A DNA stretch of 64,000 nt from Ralstonia sp. UNC404CL21Col (GCF_000620465.1 NZ_JIBE01000004.1:1240001-1304000); one strand, 5' to 3'; shown: positions 8,760 to 18,227, counted from the first letter of the stretch. Notes: generated from the sequence alone by a model not told the origin. Numbers and translations: made by a program.

Positions 8760-10196
8760 ATGCGTTTCCAGTGTCGTCGTGTTCCCGTTCGCGTCTTGGT
8801 GTCTGCTGCCGTGTTGGCATGCAGCGCCGGCGCGTTCGCTCAGACCATTCCCGCCAGCAAGCCCGCGCCCACCACGCTCACGCCCGAGCAGCAGCGCTAC
8901 CACGACATCTATAAAGAGCTGGTCGAGATCAACACGACGCATTCGGCCGGTGACACGACCCAGGCCGCGCGCGCGATGGAAAAACGCTTGCGCGATGCTG
9001 GCTTTGCTGCTGCCGACATGCAGGTGCTGGAGCCTTTCCCGAAAAAGGGCAATCTCGTACTGCGCTGGAAGGGCTCGGGCGGCAAGAAGCCGATGCTGCT
9101 GCTTGCCCACATCGACGTGGTCGAAGCCAAGCGCGAAGATTGGAAGACCGACCCGTTCAAGCTGCAGGAGACCGACGGCTATTTCACCGCACGGGGCGCG
9201 ATCGACGACAAGGCCATGGCCTCGGCCTTCGTGTCGGTGCTGGGCCAGCTTAAACAGGAAGGCTTCAAGCCGTCGCGCGACATCATCCTGGCGTTGACCA
9301 CCGACGAGGAGCGCGGCGATGTGCCGACCAACGGCGCGTACTGGATCGTCAACAACAAGCCGGAGCTGGTGAAAGCCGAGTTCGGTATCAATGAAGGCGG
9401 TGGCGGCGAGCTGCGCAACGGCAAGCCGGTGCTGCACCGCATTCAGGTGGCCGAGAAGATGTACACGACGTATGAGCTGGAAGTGCGCGACGTGGGCGGA
9501 CACAGTTCGGTGCCGACGAAGACGAACCCGATCTATGCACTGTCGGCGGCGCTGGATCGGCTGGGGGCGTATCAGTTTCCCGTCAAGCTGGCCGACGTGA
9601 CCCAGACGTACTTTGCCCGCAGCGCGCCGCTGGCCACGGGGCAACTGGCGGACGACATGCGTTCGGTCGGCACCGGCAAGCCGGACCAGGCGGCGATCGA
9701 TCGGCTCTCGGCCATTCCGTTCTACAACGCGCAGTTGCGCACGACGTGCGTGGCGACCATGGTCAACGCCGGCCACGCCGAAAACGCGCTGCCGCAATCG
9801 GCCAAGGCCACCGTCAATTGCCGCATCCTGCCGCACGATGATCCGGCCGATATCGATCGTCAGTTGAAGCAGGTGATCGGCAACGAGAAGATCAGCGTGC
9901 GCTACGTCAACAAGCCGCTGGCGAGTCCTGCGTCGCCGCTCAATGGCGACTTGGTGAAGACGGTGGAAGCGCTGACGCAGCAGATGTGGAATGTGCCGGT
10001 CATTCCCGCCATGAGTACGGGTGCGACGGACAGCCGGTTCATGCGCAACGCCGGTATTCCGATGTATGGCGTGTCGGGGTTGTTTACCGAGCCGGCTGAC
10101 CTCCGCACGCATGGTCTGGATGAGCGTATCGAGATTGCGCGGTTGTATGACGGGCGGGAGTTTCTTTATCGGCTTGTGAAGCAGTTGGCTGAGTAA
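8760..10196 (+). CDS. Secreted or periplasmic M20-family metallopeptidase
   Basis: A 478-residue zinc peptidase of the M20/M25/M40 clan with a cleavable signal peptide (basic RRVPVR, hydrophobic core, cleavage near AFAQ). The metal and catalytic residues are seen in LLAHIDVVEA (His, Asp), AIDDKAMA (bridging Asp), TTDEERGD (general-base Glu and metal ligand) and the C-terminal LRTHGLDER (His). The dimerisation lid domain lies between them, around residues 230-360. ATG 8760 follows CCGGAGG. It probably trims peptides or N-acyl amino acids in the periplasm. It stands alone between a terminator and a repeat element. Confidence 0.92.
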   Translation: MRFQCRRVPVRVLVSAAVLACSAGAFAQTIPASKPAPTTLTPEQQRYHDIYKELVEINTTHSAGDTTQAARAMEKRLRDAGFAAADMQVLEPFPKKGNLVLRWKGSGGKKPMLLLAHIDVVEAKREDWKTDPFKLQETDGYFTARGAIDDKAMASAFVSVLGQLKQEGFKPSRDIILALTTDEERGDVPTNGAYWIVNNKPELVKAEFGINEGGGGELRNGKPVLHRIQVAEKMYTTYELEVRDVGGHSSVPTKTNPIYALSAALDRLGAYQFPVKLADVTQTYFARSAPLATGQLADDMRSVGTGKPDQAAIDRLSAIPFYNAQLRTTCVATMVNAGHAENALPQSAKATVNCRILPHDDPADIDRQLKQVIGNEKISVRYVNKPLASPASPLNGDLVKTVEALTQQMWNVPVIPAMSTGATDSRFMRNAGIPMYGVSGLFTEPADLRTHGLDERIEIARLYDGREFLYRLVKQLAE

Positions 10197-10239
10197 ATTG
10201 TTGGGCGCGGCTTGTTCGTGCTGGTTTTTGTTGGGTTTC

Positions 10240-10423
10240 GGCCCCTGGCGGGGCCGACTTACTTTCTTTGTCTTGCCAAAGAAAGGTAAGCAAAGAAAGG
10301 CGCGCCCGAGATGGCGACTTCCCCTTGGATTTTCGTCACGGGGAGGGAGGGGAGGCAAACTCGCTGCGCTCAGACAGCCTCCCCTCTTTTTCCTCCCCGC
10401 GACAAAAATCCAAGGCGCCATCT
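10240..10423. repeat. Palindromic repeat element between M20 and SDR genes
   Basis: The 301-bp gap after the peptidase is filled by nested inverted repeats. GGCCCC-TGGC-GGGGCC is at 10240-10255. At 10258-10290 a CTTAC-TTTCTTTG arm faces CAAAGAAA-GGTAAG with one bulge. The outer arms AGATGGCG (10309-10316) and CGCCATCT (10416-10423) enclose TTGGATTTT (10325-10333) with AAAATCCAA (10405-10413), and AGGGGAGGC (10348-10356) with GCCTCCCCT (10377-10385). From memory, sequences with the CTTTCTTTG/CAAAGAAAG core recur in intergenic regions of many Burkholderiales. It could serve as a bidirectional terminator for the two convergent genes. Confidence 0.7.
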
Positions 10424-10497
10424 AGGGCAGGGGACGGCCACACCCACTGTGTACCTGGGCTGGTGTCTTAGCCGGCCTCGGTCGGAGGGACGGGTTG

Positions 10498-11271
10498 TTA
10501 GATGAAGCCGCCGTCGGTCATCAGGGTGCGGCCGGTGATCCAGCGGGCGTCGTCCGAGGCCAGGAAGGCGATGGCGTCGGCGATGTCTTCCGGCTCGGCC
10601 AGGCGGCCCATCGGGGTTGATTCGCGCATGCGCGCTTTCACTTCATCGGGAATCGGGGCGGTCATGTCGGTGCGCGTGAGGGCGGGGGCCACGGCGTTGA
10701 CGGTGATGTTGCGGGGGCCCAGTTCTATGGCAAACGCGTGGGTGAGGGCGCTGACGGCCGCCTTGCTTGCCGCATACACCGCCAGCCCTGCGCGGGGCCG
10801 GTACACCAGGCTGGAAGACACATTCACGATATGCCCGCCGCGTGCCGGCACATGCGGCAGCACCGCTTGCGTGACGAGAATCGTCGAGAACGCATTGGTG
10901 CGGAACTGCGTGTCGAACGATGCGAGGTCGATGCTGCCGACCGGCTGGTTTTCCAGAATGCCGGCATTGTTGACGAGGATGTCGATGGCGCCGAAGGCTT
11001 CGCGCACGATGCTCACCATTGCGTCAACGGACGGCGCGTCGCTCACGTCGGCTTGCACGGCAATGGCTTGTGCACCGGTGGTGCGGATGCTGTTGACCAC
11101 GGCATCGGCTTCTGCGGCGTTGCTGCGATAGACCACGGCCACGCGCGCGCCGTCGGCGGCCAGTCGATGCGCTACGGCGGCGCCGATGCCGCGTGATCCT
11201 CCGGTGACGATGGCGGTGCGGCCTGCCAGGCGTTGCGCGTTCGTCGATGGGGTGGTTTGAGTTTCGGACAT
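10498..11271 (-). CDS. Short-chain dehydrogenase/reductase (SDR)
   Basis: A 257-residue classical SDR. The cofactor loop is TGGSRGIG (residues about 24-31), the NNAG structural motif is VNNAG, and the catalytic Ser-Tyr-Lys are in VNVSSSLVYRP and YAASKAA. The arginine-containing strand VVYRSN after beta-2 suggests preference for NADP. The C-terminus MTDGGFI is typical of the family. ATG 11271 follows AGGAGAA. The family is too broad to name a substrate; quinone, beta-keto or sugar reductases are all possible. It faces the M20 gene across the palindromic repeat. Confidence 0.9.
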   Translation of the reverse strand: MSETQTTPSTNAQRLAGRTAIVTGGSRGIGAAVAHRLAADGARVAVVYRSNAAEADAVVNSIRTTGAQAIAVQADVSDAPSVDAMVSIVREAFGAIDILVNNAGILENQPVGSIDLASFDTQFRTNAFSTILVTQAVLPHVPARGGHIVNVSSSLVYRPRAGLAVYAASKAAVSALTHAFAIELGPRNITVNAVAPALTRTDMTAPIPDEVKARMRESTPMGRLAEPEDIADAIAFLASDDARWITGRTLMTDGGFI

Positions 11272-11388
11272 GCTGTTCTCCTGAATGGGTGCGATGTTTC
11301 GGGAGAACAGGTTACGAACCAGCCGCCTGGTGCGCAGCCCGTTTGGCCGCGACGCGGCGTTCCAGCATTGGAACGACCGAGGCTGCGA

Positions 11389-11970
11389 TCAGCCCTGCTG
11401 GCGTTTGCGGTATTCAGCCACCTTGTGCCGGTTGCCGCAGACGGCCATGCTGCACCAGCGGCGCTTGTGCGACTTGGTGCGGTCGTAAAACCACAGCGTG
11501 CATTCGGGGTGTTCGCACACGCGCACGAGCTGGAAATCGCCTTCGGCGAGCAGATGCGCGGCGGCTTCGGCCAGCGGCGCCAGACATTGCTCGACCGAAT
11601 CGGTGGGGCGCAGGCGCTCGACGCGCGGGGTGCCGTTTTCCCAGACCAACACAGGATGGCTTGGCGCCTGCCGCAGGAACACGTTCAGCGCATCGGCGTT
11701 GGCCGCACGGCCTGACTTGCGTGCTTCCACCAAGGTGCGAATCACTTCGCGCAGGTGCCGCGCCACGGCCAGCAGTACGCCAGGCGGATAGCGGCCTGTC
11801 ACGGGCTCCGCGAGCCAGCCGGCGCGCACCAGCCAATCGGAGACATCGACGTCGTTCTGCCAGAAATCGTGCGGCTGGCCGTTGACGTTGGCCACGGTGT
11901 TGAGCATGTCCAGCACCGGATCGTCGGCGATCAGCAGGGGAGCATCGGCGGCAGCAGCGGGTGCGGGCAT
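11389..11970 (-). CDS. CGNR zinc-finger (ABATE-type) putative regulator
   Basis: A 193-residue protein with an N-terminal ABATE-like stress-antagonist domain and a C-terminal CGNR zinc finger. The finger is CEHPECTLWFYD followed by RRWCSMAVCGN, which gives four cysteine ligands and the CGNR name motif (here CGNRHK). Such proteins are generally taken to be transcription factors. I prefer ATG 11970; a TTG 39 bases upstream is in frame but neither has a clear ribosome-binding site. It diverges from the nitronate monooxygenase gene with a 148-bp gap. That gap holds GTTACTTG and CAAGTAAC about 60 bp apart, which may be operator half-sites. Confidence 0.82.
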   Translation of the reverse strand: MPAPAAAADAPLLIADDPVLDMLNTVANVNGQPHDFWQNDVDVSDWLVRAGWLAEPVTGRYPPGVLLAVARHLREVIRTLVEARKSGRAANADALNVFLRQAPSHPVLVWENGTPRVERLRPTDSVEQCLAPLAEAAAHLLAEGDFQLVRVCEHPECTLWFYDRTKSHKRRWCSMAVCGNRHKVAEYRKRQQG

Positions 11971-12118
11971 GGCGATTTTCAAAAAGGCGGTGGGTTGAAT
12001 TGTAACCAATTTAATAAGCTATGCCAGTTACTTGTTGCGCGTGCGTTTCAACGGATCCGTCCGGTGAAAAGTCCGCCGCATTACCATGTGTCATCCAAGT
12101 AACTCGCCGGAGACGATC

Positions 12119-13189
12119 ATGAGCGCATGGCCCGATGCACGCGTGCTGGAGTTGTTCAACATCGAAGTGCCCATCGTGTTGGGACCGATGGCGGGCGTGG
12201 CCGGCGTGGAGCTGGCGATTGCCGTGGCGCGGGGCGGCGGCCTCGGTTCGCTGCCGTGCGCGATGCTCAACGTTGAGCAGATCCGCCAACAGGTCGAGCA
12301 GTATCGGGCGGCCGTGCGGGGCCCCATCAACCTGAACTTCTTCTGTCACACGCCGCCGCAGCCGGACCCCGAGCGCGATGCCAAATGGCGTGCTCATCTG
12401 GCGCCGTACTACGCCGAGTTCGGTATCGATTTGAATGCGCAAGCGCCGGCCGTCAACCGGGCGCCGTTCGACGAGGCGACCTGCGCGCTGGTGGAGGAAT
12501 TGAAGCCGGAGGTGGTGAGCTTCCACTTTGGCCTGCCGACACCGGAGCTGCAGGCCCGCGTGAAGGCCGCAGGCGCGAAGATCATCTCCGCTGCCACCAC
12601 GGTGGAAGAAGCGCGCTGGCTGGAAGCACGCGGCGTAGACGCCATCATCGCCATGGGCAACGAGGCGGGGGGCCACCGCGGCATGTTCCTCGCCAAGACG
12701 ATCGAATCGCAGGTCGGCACGTTCGCGCTGGTGCCGCAGGTGGCCGATGCGGTGAAAGTGCCCATCATTGCAGCCGGCGGCATCGGCGATGCGCGCGGCT
12801 TGGTGGCAGCGTTGGCGCTGGGGGCATCGGCCGTGCAGATCGGCACCGCCTACATGCTGTCGCCGGAGGCCAAGACATCGGCCATTCATCGCGCGGCGCT
12901 CAAGCAGGCAACGGATGCCGACACCGCGCTCACCAATTTGTTTACCGGCCGACCGGCGCGCGGCATCGTCAACCGGCTGATGCGCGAGATCGGCCCGATG
13001 AGCCCGTTTGCGCCGGCCTTTCCGACAGCCGGCGGCGCGTTGGCGCCGCTGCGCGCCAAGACGGAGCCGACCGGCTCGGGCGATTTCATCAATCTGTGGT
13101 CGGGTCAGGCCGGCCAGCTGGCCACGGAAGACTCGGCCGAGGCCATCACGCGGCGCATTGCGGCCCAGGCGCTCGAGCGACTCACCTGA
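12119..13189 (+). CDS. Nitronate monooxygenase (2-nitropropane dioxygenase family)
   Basis: A 356-residue FMN-dependent TIM-barrel enzyme that oxidises alkyl nitronates to carbonyl compounds and nitrite. The N-terminal flavin region is PIVLGPMAGVAGVELA, the catalytic histidine lies in GNEAGGHRG, and the phosphate-binding loops are IIAAGGIGDARG and GASAVQIGTAY. ATG 12119 follows GCCGGAGA; the longer frame adds an unrelated N-terminus. It is divergent from the CGNR protein, which may control it, and ends at a strong terminator. A second, different member of the family is at 31930-32934. Confidence 0.9.
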   Translation: MSAWPDARVLELFNIEVPIVLGPMAGVAGVELAIAVARGGGLGSLPCAMLNVEQIRQQVEQYRAAVRGPINLNFFCHTPPQPDPERDAKWRAHLAPYYAEFGIDLNAQAPAVNRAPFDEATCALVEELKPEVVSFHFGLPTPELQARVKAAGAKIISAATTVEEARWLEARGVDAIIAMGNEAGGHRGMFLAKTIESQVGTFALVPQVADAVKVPIIAAGGIGDARGLVAALALGASAVQIGTAYMLSPEAKTSAIHRAALKQATDADTALTNLFTGRPARGIVNRLMREIGPMSPFAPAFPTAGGALAPLRAKTEPTGSGDFINLWSGQAGQLATEDSAEAITRRIAAQALERLT

Positions 13190-13215
13190 GTTTTTCTGCT
13201 GCATCGTTTCCCGCG

Positions 13216-13248
13216 CGGGCACGCCAGACGGCGTGCCCGTTTTGTTTC
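13216..13248 (+). terminator. Rho-independent terminator after nitronate monooxygenase
   Basis: A perfect 10-bp stem (13216-13225 with 13230-13239) closes an AGAC loop and is followed by TTTTGTTTC. It isolates the monooxygenase gene from the hydrolase downstream. Confidence 0.9.
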
Positions 13249-13362
13249 ACATCACAAATCGGCATGCGAGCGATGGGAAAATTTCATGTAACTTGAAAAA
13301 CGTTGTTTACGTGGTTACGATGGTTTCGTTGCTTGTTCTCGAAACCCATCCGGAGCCTTGCC

Positions 13363-14271
13363 ATGAACGCCCCTGCCCGAACCGCTGATCTGGTTGTCGA
13401 TGCGTATGCCCCCAACGCTGTGCGTCATCGCACGGTGGATGTTGAAGGTGTACGCATGTTCTATCGCGAGGCCGGCCCCGCCGATGCGCCCACCGTGCTG
13501 TTGTTGCACGGCTTTCCGAGCGCATCGCATATGTTCCGCAACCTGATTCCGCAGTTGGCTGAGCACTATCGCGTGGTGGCGCCGGACTTTCCCGGCTTTG
13601 GCCTGACGCAGGTGCCGAGCGGTTTCCGCTACACGTTCGACAACCTTGCGCATGTGGTCGATGGCTTTACGCAGGCGATCGGCCTGTCGCGGTACGCAAT
13701 CTACGTGTTCGATTACGGCGCGCCGGTGGGCTGGCGCCTGGCGATGGCGCATCCGGAGCGCATCAGCGCCATCGTCACGCAAAACGGCAACGGCTATGAG
13801 GACGGGCTGGGCGAAGGTCCGTGGGCGCCAATCAAGGCGTATTGGAACCACCCCGACGAAGCGCATCGCCGCGAGTTGCATGCACTCGTCTCCGACGAAA
13901 TGACGCAGTGGCAATACCTGGATGGCGTGCCTGACCCGACGCGTGTGGCGCCGGATGGTTACCTGCTGGATCAGTATTTTCTGAGCCGTCCGGGCCAGCT
14001 CGACATCCAGATGGATCTGTTCCTGGATTACGCGAGCAACGTGGCGCTGTATCCGGCGCTGCATGCGTATTTCCGCGCGCATCGTCCGCCGCTGCTGGCA
14101 GTGTGGGGCCGCAATGACACCATTTTCATTCCGCCCGGCGCGGAGGCCTTCAAGCGCGACCTGCCGGATGCGGAGATCCACTTTGTCGACAGCGGCCACT
14201 TTGCGCTGGAGACGCACCATGCGGAAATTGGTGCCCGCATGCTCGACTTCCTTGGCCGCGTGGTGAAGTAA
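13363..14271 (+). CDS. Alpha/beta hydrolase of the haloalkane dehalogenase / epoxide hydrolase type
   Basis: A 302-residue alpha/beta-fold hydrolase. The oxyanion block is LLHGFPSASHMFRNL. The nucleophile elbow VFDYGAPVGW places an aspartate where esterases have serine, which points to the dehalogenase/epoxide hydrolase branch, and the C-terminal histidine is in DSGHFALETH. A cap domain occupies about residues 140-220. ATG 13363 follows CCGGAGC; upstream in-frame starts lack a site. It is convergent with a LysR gene 9 bases downstream. The natural substrate is unknown; many soil bacteria carry such enzymes without a known haloalkane role. Confidence 0.88.
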   Translation: MNAPARTADLVVDAYAPNAVRHRTVDVEGVRMFYREAGPADAPTVLLLHGFPSASHMFRNLIPQLAEHYRVVAPDFPGFGLTQVPSGFRYTFDNLAHVVDGFTQAIGLSRYAIYVFDYGAPVGWRLAMAHPERISAIVTQNGNGYEDGLGEGPWAPIKAYWNHPDEAHRRELHALVSDEMTQWQYLDGVPDPTRVAPDGYLLDQYFLSRPGQLDIQMDLFLDYASNVALYPALHAYFRAHRPPLLAVWGRNDTIFIPPGAEAFKRDLPDAEIHFVDSGHFALETHHAEIGARMLDFLGRVVK

Positions 14272-14280
14272 CGCGCAGCG

Positions 14281-15198
14281 TCAAGGCATCGGCTGCATGG
14301 TGGCTTCGGCGGCAAAGCGTTCGCGCAGGAACGCCACCAGGGCCTTCACTGAAGGCGGCACACCTGCGCGCGACGGATAGAGCGCGTGCAGGTCGGCCGG
14401 TTCAGGCGTCCAGCCGCGCAGCACCCTGCGCACTTGGCCACTGGCAAGCGCCGCATGGCAGCAATGCTGCGGCAGGATGGTCAGGCCCAGGCCCGCGATG
14501 GCGGCTTCACGCAGGGCGATGATGTTGTCGCTGGCAAAGCGCGGGCGAATCGGCAGCGACAGCCGATGGCCGCGCGCATCCTGCAGCACCCAATCGCGGC
14601 TGCGGGTGAGCGAGCCCTGCCCCAGGCAGGGAAAGTCTTCCAGCGAAGCCGGCGTGTCCGGCTCGCCCACACGCGCAATCAACGCGGGGCTGGCCACCAG
14701 CACGCGCGGCGAGATCACCAGATGCCGCGCCACCACATCGCGCGAAGGCAGCGGCCCGGTGGCCGCGCGGATCGCCACGTCAATGCGCTGCTCGATCAGG
14801 TCGACGTATGTGTTGGACAAGTCCAGCTCGATGCGCAGCTTCGGATGCGCATCGGCAAATTCGGCCAGCCAACCCGCCAGCAGCGTTTCTGCCAGCAACG
14901 GCGAGGTGCCGACGCGCAGCACGCCGGCCGGTTCGCTGCGTGCTGCACCGGCCAGCGCTTCAATGGCCGCAGAGGCATCGGCCATGTCGCGGGCATGCCG
15001 ATACACCGCCTCGCCAACCGGCGTGACCGATACGCGATGGCTCGAGCGCTGCAGCAGCCGCGTGCCGAGCTGCGCTTCCAGTTCGGCAATGCGCCGGCTC
15101 AGGCGCGACTTGGGGATGCCCGTGGCGCGCTCGGCGGCGGAAAAGCCGCCGGCTTCCACCACGCGCGTGAAGAGGTACAGGTCGTCGAAGCGCTTCAT
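14281..15198 (-). CDS. LysR-family transcriptional regulator
   Basis: A 305-residue LysR regulator. The winged helix-turn-helix covers residues about 1-60 (FTRVVEAGGFSAAERATGIPKSRLSRRIAELE, read in two parts), followed by the linker helix and a periplasmic-binding-fold effector domain with the typical VRVG/LRVGTSPLLAE strand. I choose ATG 15198 because MKRFDDLYLF is the usual start of this CrgA-like branch; the longer frame adds 38 non-family residues. It diverges from the serine hydrolase gene with a 159-bp gap, which makes that gene its likely target. Confidence 0.88.
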   Translation of the reverse strand: MKRFDDLYLFTRVVEAGGFSAAERATGIPKSRLSRRIAELEAQLGTRLLQRSSHRVSVTPVGEAVYRHARDMADASAAIEALAGAARSEPAGVLRVGTSPLLAETLLAGWLAEFADAHPKLRIELDLSNTYVDLIEQRIDVAIRAATGPLPSRDVVARHLVISPRVLVASPALIARVGEPDTPASLEDFPCLGQGSLTRSRDWVLQDARGHRLSLPIRPRFASDNIIALREAAIAGLGLTILPQHCCHAALASGQVRRVLRGWTPEPADLHALYPSRAGVPPSVKALVAFLRERFAAEATMQPMP

Positions 15199-15357
15199 AT
15201 CGGGACGGGGTTGCGGTCGAACCGCATTGAAGCATAGCCGCCGGCAGGGGGCTCTCGCGGCCCATGGTTCGGCGCTGTACAGTGTCGCTGGGCGCGCTGT
15301 GCGCGTCAGCATCGGCGCAGGCCGGATCGGAGTCTGGCATCAATGCAAGGAGAAGGC

Positions 15358-16623
15358 ATGGACAGGCAATGCACGCAAACGCAGGGGATGTCCCGCGATC
15401 GGCTCGATCGCGTCGAGTGCTTCATCGATGACGCCTACATTGCGACCGGCAAGCTGCCCGGTACGCTCACCCAGGTGTGGCGGCGCGGCGAACTGGCGTT
15501 GAACTCCGTGCTGGGTTGGGCCGACCGCGAGCGCCAGGTGCCGCTGGCTGAAGACTCGATCTTCCGCATCTATTCGATGACCAAGCCGATCACGTCGGTG
15601 GCGTTCATGATGCTGGTGGAGGAATGCAAGGTCGCGCTGGACGATCCGGTCAGCAAATTCATCCCCGCATGGAAAAACCTGGGCGTGTACGTCGGCGGCT
15701 TCATGGAAGGTTTCCAGTCGCGCCCGGTCAAGCGCCCGATGCGCATGGTCGACCTGCTGCGCCACACCTCCGGCCTGACTTACGGCTTCCACCAGAACAC
15801 CAACGTCGATGCAGCCTATCGGCGGCTGAAACTGGGTGACGTCGTCACCGGTGGCACGCTCGACGAGATGATCGAGAAGCTGGCCGGCGTGCCGCTGGAG
15901 TTCTCGCCCGGTGAGGCGTGGAACTACTCCGTTTCCACCGATGTGCTCGGCTACCTTGTCGGCAAGATCAGCGGCATCCCGTTCGAGACGTTCCTGAAGG
16001 AACGGATCTTCGATCCGCTGGGCATGGTCGATACGGCCTTCCATGTGCCGGAGGAGAAGGCATCGCGCTTCTGCGCGTGTTATGCCGTGGGGGCGCTCGG
16101 CACGAACGCGGTGTCCGATCGCGCGCCGGTCTTGCAGGACGATCCACGCACCAGTCCGTATCTGAAGCCGCCCAGTTTCGTGTCGGGCGGCGGTGGCTTG
16201 CTCTCGACGGCGGCCGACTACCTGCGCTTTTCGCGCATGCTGCTGCAGGGCGGTGAGCTGGACGGCGTGCGCCTGCTGGGGCCCAAAACGGTGGCGCTGA
16301 TGACTGCCAACCATCTGCCGGGCGGGGCTGACATGTCGAGCCTGTCGCCGCATTCGATGTTCAGCGAGGCCGCATATGACGGCGTCGGGTTCGGACTGGG
16401 CTTCGCGACCACGATCTCGCAGGCCGCTACGTTGATTCCCGGTAGCACAGGCGATTTCTTCTGGGGCGGCGCGGCTGGCACCTTCTTCTGGGTGGATCCG
16501 CAGGAAGACCTGATCGGCCTGTTCCTGACGCAGGTGCTGCCTTCGTCTGCCTACCCTGTGCGGCGGCAATTGCGCACGCTGGTCTACAGCGCGATCACCG
16601 ATGTGGGCGGCGCGGCGTGTTGA
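15358..16623 (+). CDS. Serine hydrolase of the class C beta-lactamase fold (EstB-like esterase)
   Basis: A 421-residue protein of the beta-lactamase/penicillin-binding fold. The nucleophile motif S-x-x-K is SMTKP at about residue 74, and the second catalytic element is WNYSVSTDVLGYL, where class C enzymes have Tyr-x-Asn. RHTSGLTYGFH and GGGGLLSTAADYLRFS are typical of the EstB/carboxylesterase branch. No signal peptide is seen, so a cytoplasmic esterase or transesterase is more likely than a beta-lactamase. ATG 15358 follows AAGGAG; the ATG 15 bases earlier precedes that site. It is divergent from the LysR gene. Confidence 0.88.
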   Translation: MDRQCTQTQGMSRDRLDRVECFIDDAYIATGKLPGTLTQVWRRGELALNSVLGWADRERQVPLAEDSIFRIYSMTKPITSVAFMMLVEECKVALDDPVSKFIPAWKNLGVYVGGFMEGFQSRPVKRPMRMVDLLRHTSGLTYGFHQNTNVDAAYRRLKLGDVVTGGTLDEMIEKLAGVPLEFSPGEAWNYSVSTDVLGYLVGKISGIPFETFLKERIFDPLGMVDTAFHVPEEKASRFCACYAVGALGTNAVSDRAPVLQDDPRTSPYLKPPSFVSGGGGLLSTAADYLRFSRMLLQGGELDGVRLLGPKTVALMTANHLPGGADMSSLSPHSMFSEAAYDGVGFGLGFATTISQAATLIPGSTGDFFWGGAAGTFFWVDPQEDLIGLFLTQVLPSSAYPVRRQLRTLVYSAITDVGGAAC

Positions 16624-16694
16624 GCGCCTGTTGACCATCAAGGCGGCGGAGCATCGCGCGCCGCCGCCCGAACATCACATCGATCAGACGCGGA

Positions 16695-18227
16695 TCAAAC
16701 GTCGAATCGAACGCCCTGCGCCAGCGGCAGCGCGCCGCTGTAGTTGACGGTGTTGGTGGCGCGGCGCATGTAGCCCTTCCACGCGTCCGAGCCGGATTCC
16801 CGGCCGCCGCCGGTTTCCTTCTCGCCGCCGAATGCGCCGCCGATCTCGGCGCCCGACGTGCCGATGTTGACGTTGGCGATGCCGCAGTCGCTACCTGCCG
16901 ACGACATGAAGCGTTCGGCGTCGCTCAGGTTGGCTGTGAAGATCGCAGACGACAGACCCTGCGGCACGCCGTTCTGGATCGCGATGGCCTGTTCGGTGTC
17001 GCCGTCGTACGTCACGACATAGAGGATCGGCGCGAAGGTTTCGCTTTCCATCACCTTGGTCGGCTTCGGCATCTTGACCAGCGCAGGACGGACGTACCAG
17101 GCGTCGGCGCCGAGGTCTTCGCGCACGCGCTCACCGCCCAGCACTTCGCCGCCTTCGGCCCGGGCTTGCGCGAGTGCCTGCTGCATGCCGTCGAAGGCGG
17201 CCTGGTCGATCAACGGGCCGACCAGCGTGCCCTCAGCCAGCGGGTCGCCAATCGCAATGCTCTGGTAGATCTTTTCCAGGCGAGCGAGCAGCGTATCGGC
17301 CACCGAGCGGTGCACGATCAAACGGCGCAGCGACGTGCAGCGTTGGCCCGCGGTGCCGACGGCGGCAAACGTGATGGCGCGCGCCGCCAGTTCCAGATCC
17401 GCCGACGGCGTGACGATCATCGCGTTGTTGCCGCCCAGCTCCAGGATGGAGCGGCCGAAGCGTTCCGCCACCTTCACGCCCACCTGGCGGCCCATGCGCG
17501 TCGAGCCCGTGGCGCTGACCACCGGCACCAGGTGGCTGGCGACCAGCGCTTCGCCCACGTCGCGCCCGCCGATCAGCAGTTGGCTCAGTCCGGCAGGAAT
17601 GGCGCCCGGCTTCTCTGCATTGAACGCGTCGACCACCTGTTGCATCAGGTGGTGGCATGCAATGGCGGTGAGCGGTGTTTTCTCCGACGGCTTCCACACG
17701 ATGGCGTTGCCGCACACCAGGGCGAGCGCGGCGTTCCACGACCACACCGCCACCGGAAAGTTGAACGCCGAAATGATGCCCACCACGCCCATCGGATGCC
17801 ACGTTTCCATCATCCGGTGCCCCGGGCGCTCGCTGGCGATGGTGAGGCCATGCAGTTGCCGCGACAGGCCGACGGCGAAGTCGCAGATGTCGATCATCTC
17901 CTGCACTTCGCCCAGGCCCTCGGAGGTGATCTTGCCCGCTTCGAGCGAGACCAGTTCGCCCAGCGCCGCCTTGTGCGTACGCAGCACCTCGCCCAGGCGG
18001 CGCACGAGTTCGCCGCGCACGGGTGCCGGCACGATGCGCCATGCCAGATACGCTTGATGCGCACTCTGGATGGCAGCCTCGGCCTGGCCGGCGGTATGCG
18101 ATTTCACGGTCGCCAATACCGTGCCATCGCGCGGGGCGCGGCTCGTCCAGTCCGTGCCTTCATAGGCCTTCAGGTCCAGGCCGAGGGCCTTCAGTACGGT
18201 CTGCAATCGTGTTCGGGAATCTGACAT
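16695..18227 (-). CDS. amaB: 2-Aminoadipate semialdehyde dehydrogenase-like aldehyde dehydrogenase (ALDH7 type)
   Basis: A 510-residue NAD(P)-dependent aldehyde dehydrogenase that most resembles the antiquitin/AmaB/PcD group, which oxidises 2-aminoadipate 6-semialdehyde to 2-aminoadipate. Catalytic residues are N156 (SAFNFP), K179 (VWKPSE), E263 (ILELGGNN) and C297 (GTAGQRCTSL); the C-terminus GGGRESGSDAWKGYMRR is characteristic of ALDH7. It is the last gene of the minus-strand run that begins with the ABC ATPase at 25005, 67 bases after the binding protein. In Pseudomonas putida AmaB acts directly after pipecolate oxidation, which matches the flavoenzyme genes upstream here. The substrate assignment is inferred. 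Confidence 0.8.
   Translation of the reverse strand: MSDSRTRLQTVLKALGLDLKAYEGTDWTSRAPRDGTVLATVKSHTAGQAEAAIQSAHQAYLAWRIVPAPVRGELVRRLGEVLRTHKAALGELVSLEAGKITSEGLGEVQEMIDICDFAVGLSRQLHGLTIASERPGHRMMETWHPMGVVGIISAFNFPVAVWSWNAALALVCGNAIVWKPSEKTPLTAIACHHLMQQVVDAFNAEKPGAIPAGLSQLLIGGRDVGEALVASHLVPVVSATGSTRMGRQVGVKVAERFGRSILELGGNNAMIVTPSADLELAARAITFAAVGTAGQRCTSLRRLIVHRSVADTLLARLEKIYQSIAIGDPLAEGTLVGPLIDQAAFDGMQQALAQARAEGGEVLGGERVREDLGADAWYVRPALVKMPKPTKVMESETFAPILYVVTYDGDTEQAIAIQNGVPQGLSSAIFTANLSDAERFMSSAGSDCGIANVNIGTSGAEIGGAFGGEKETGGGRESGSDAWKGYMRRATNTVNYSGALPLAQGVRFDV

Noticed and set aside
15358-16623. A beta-lactamase resistance gene
   Set aside because: The fold is right, but there is no signal peptide and the blocks match EstB-like esterases, so resistance is not claimed.
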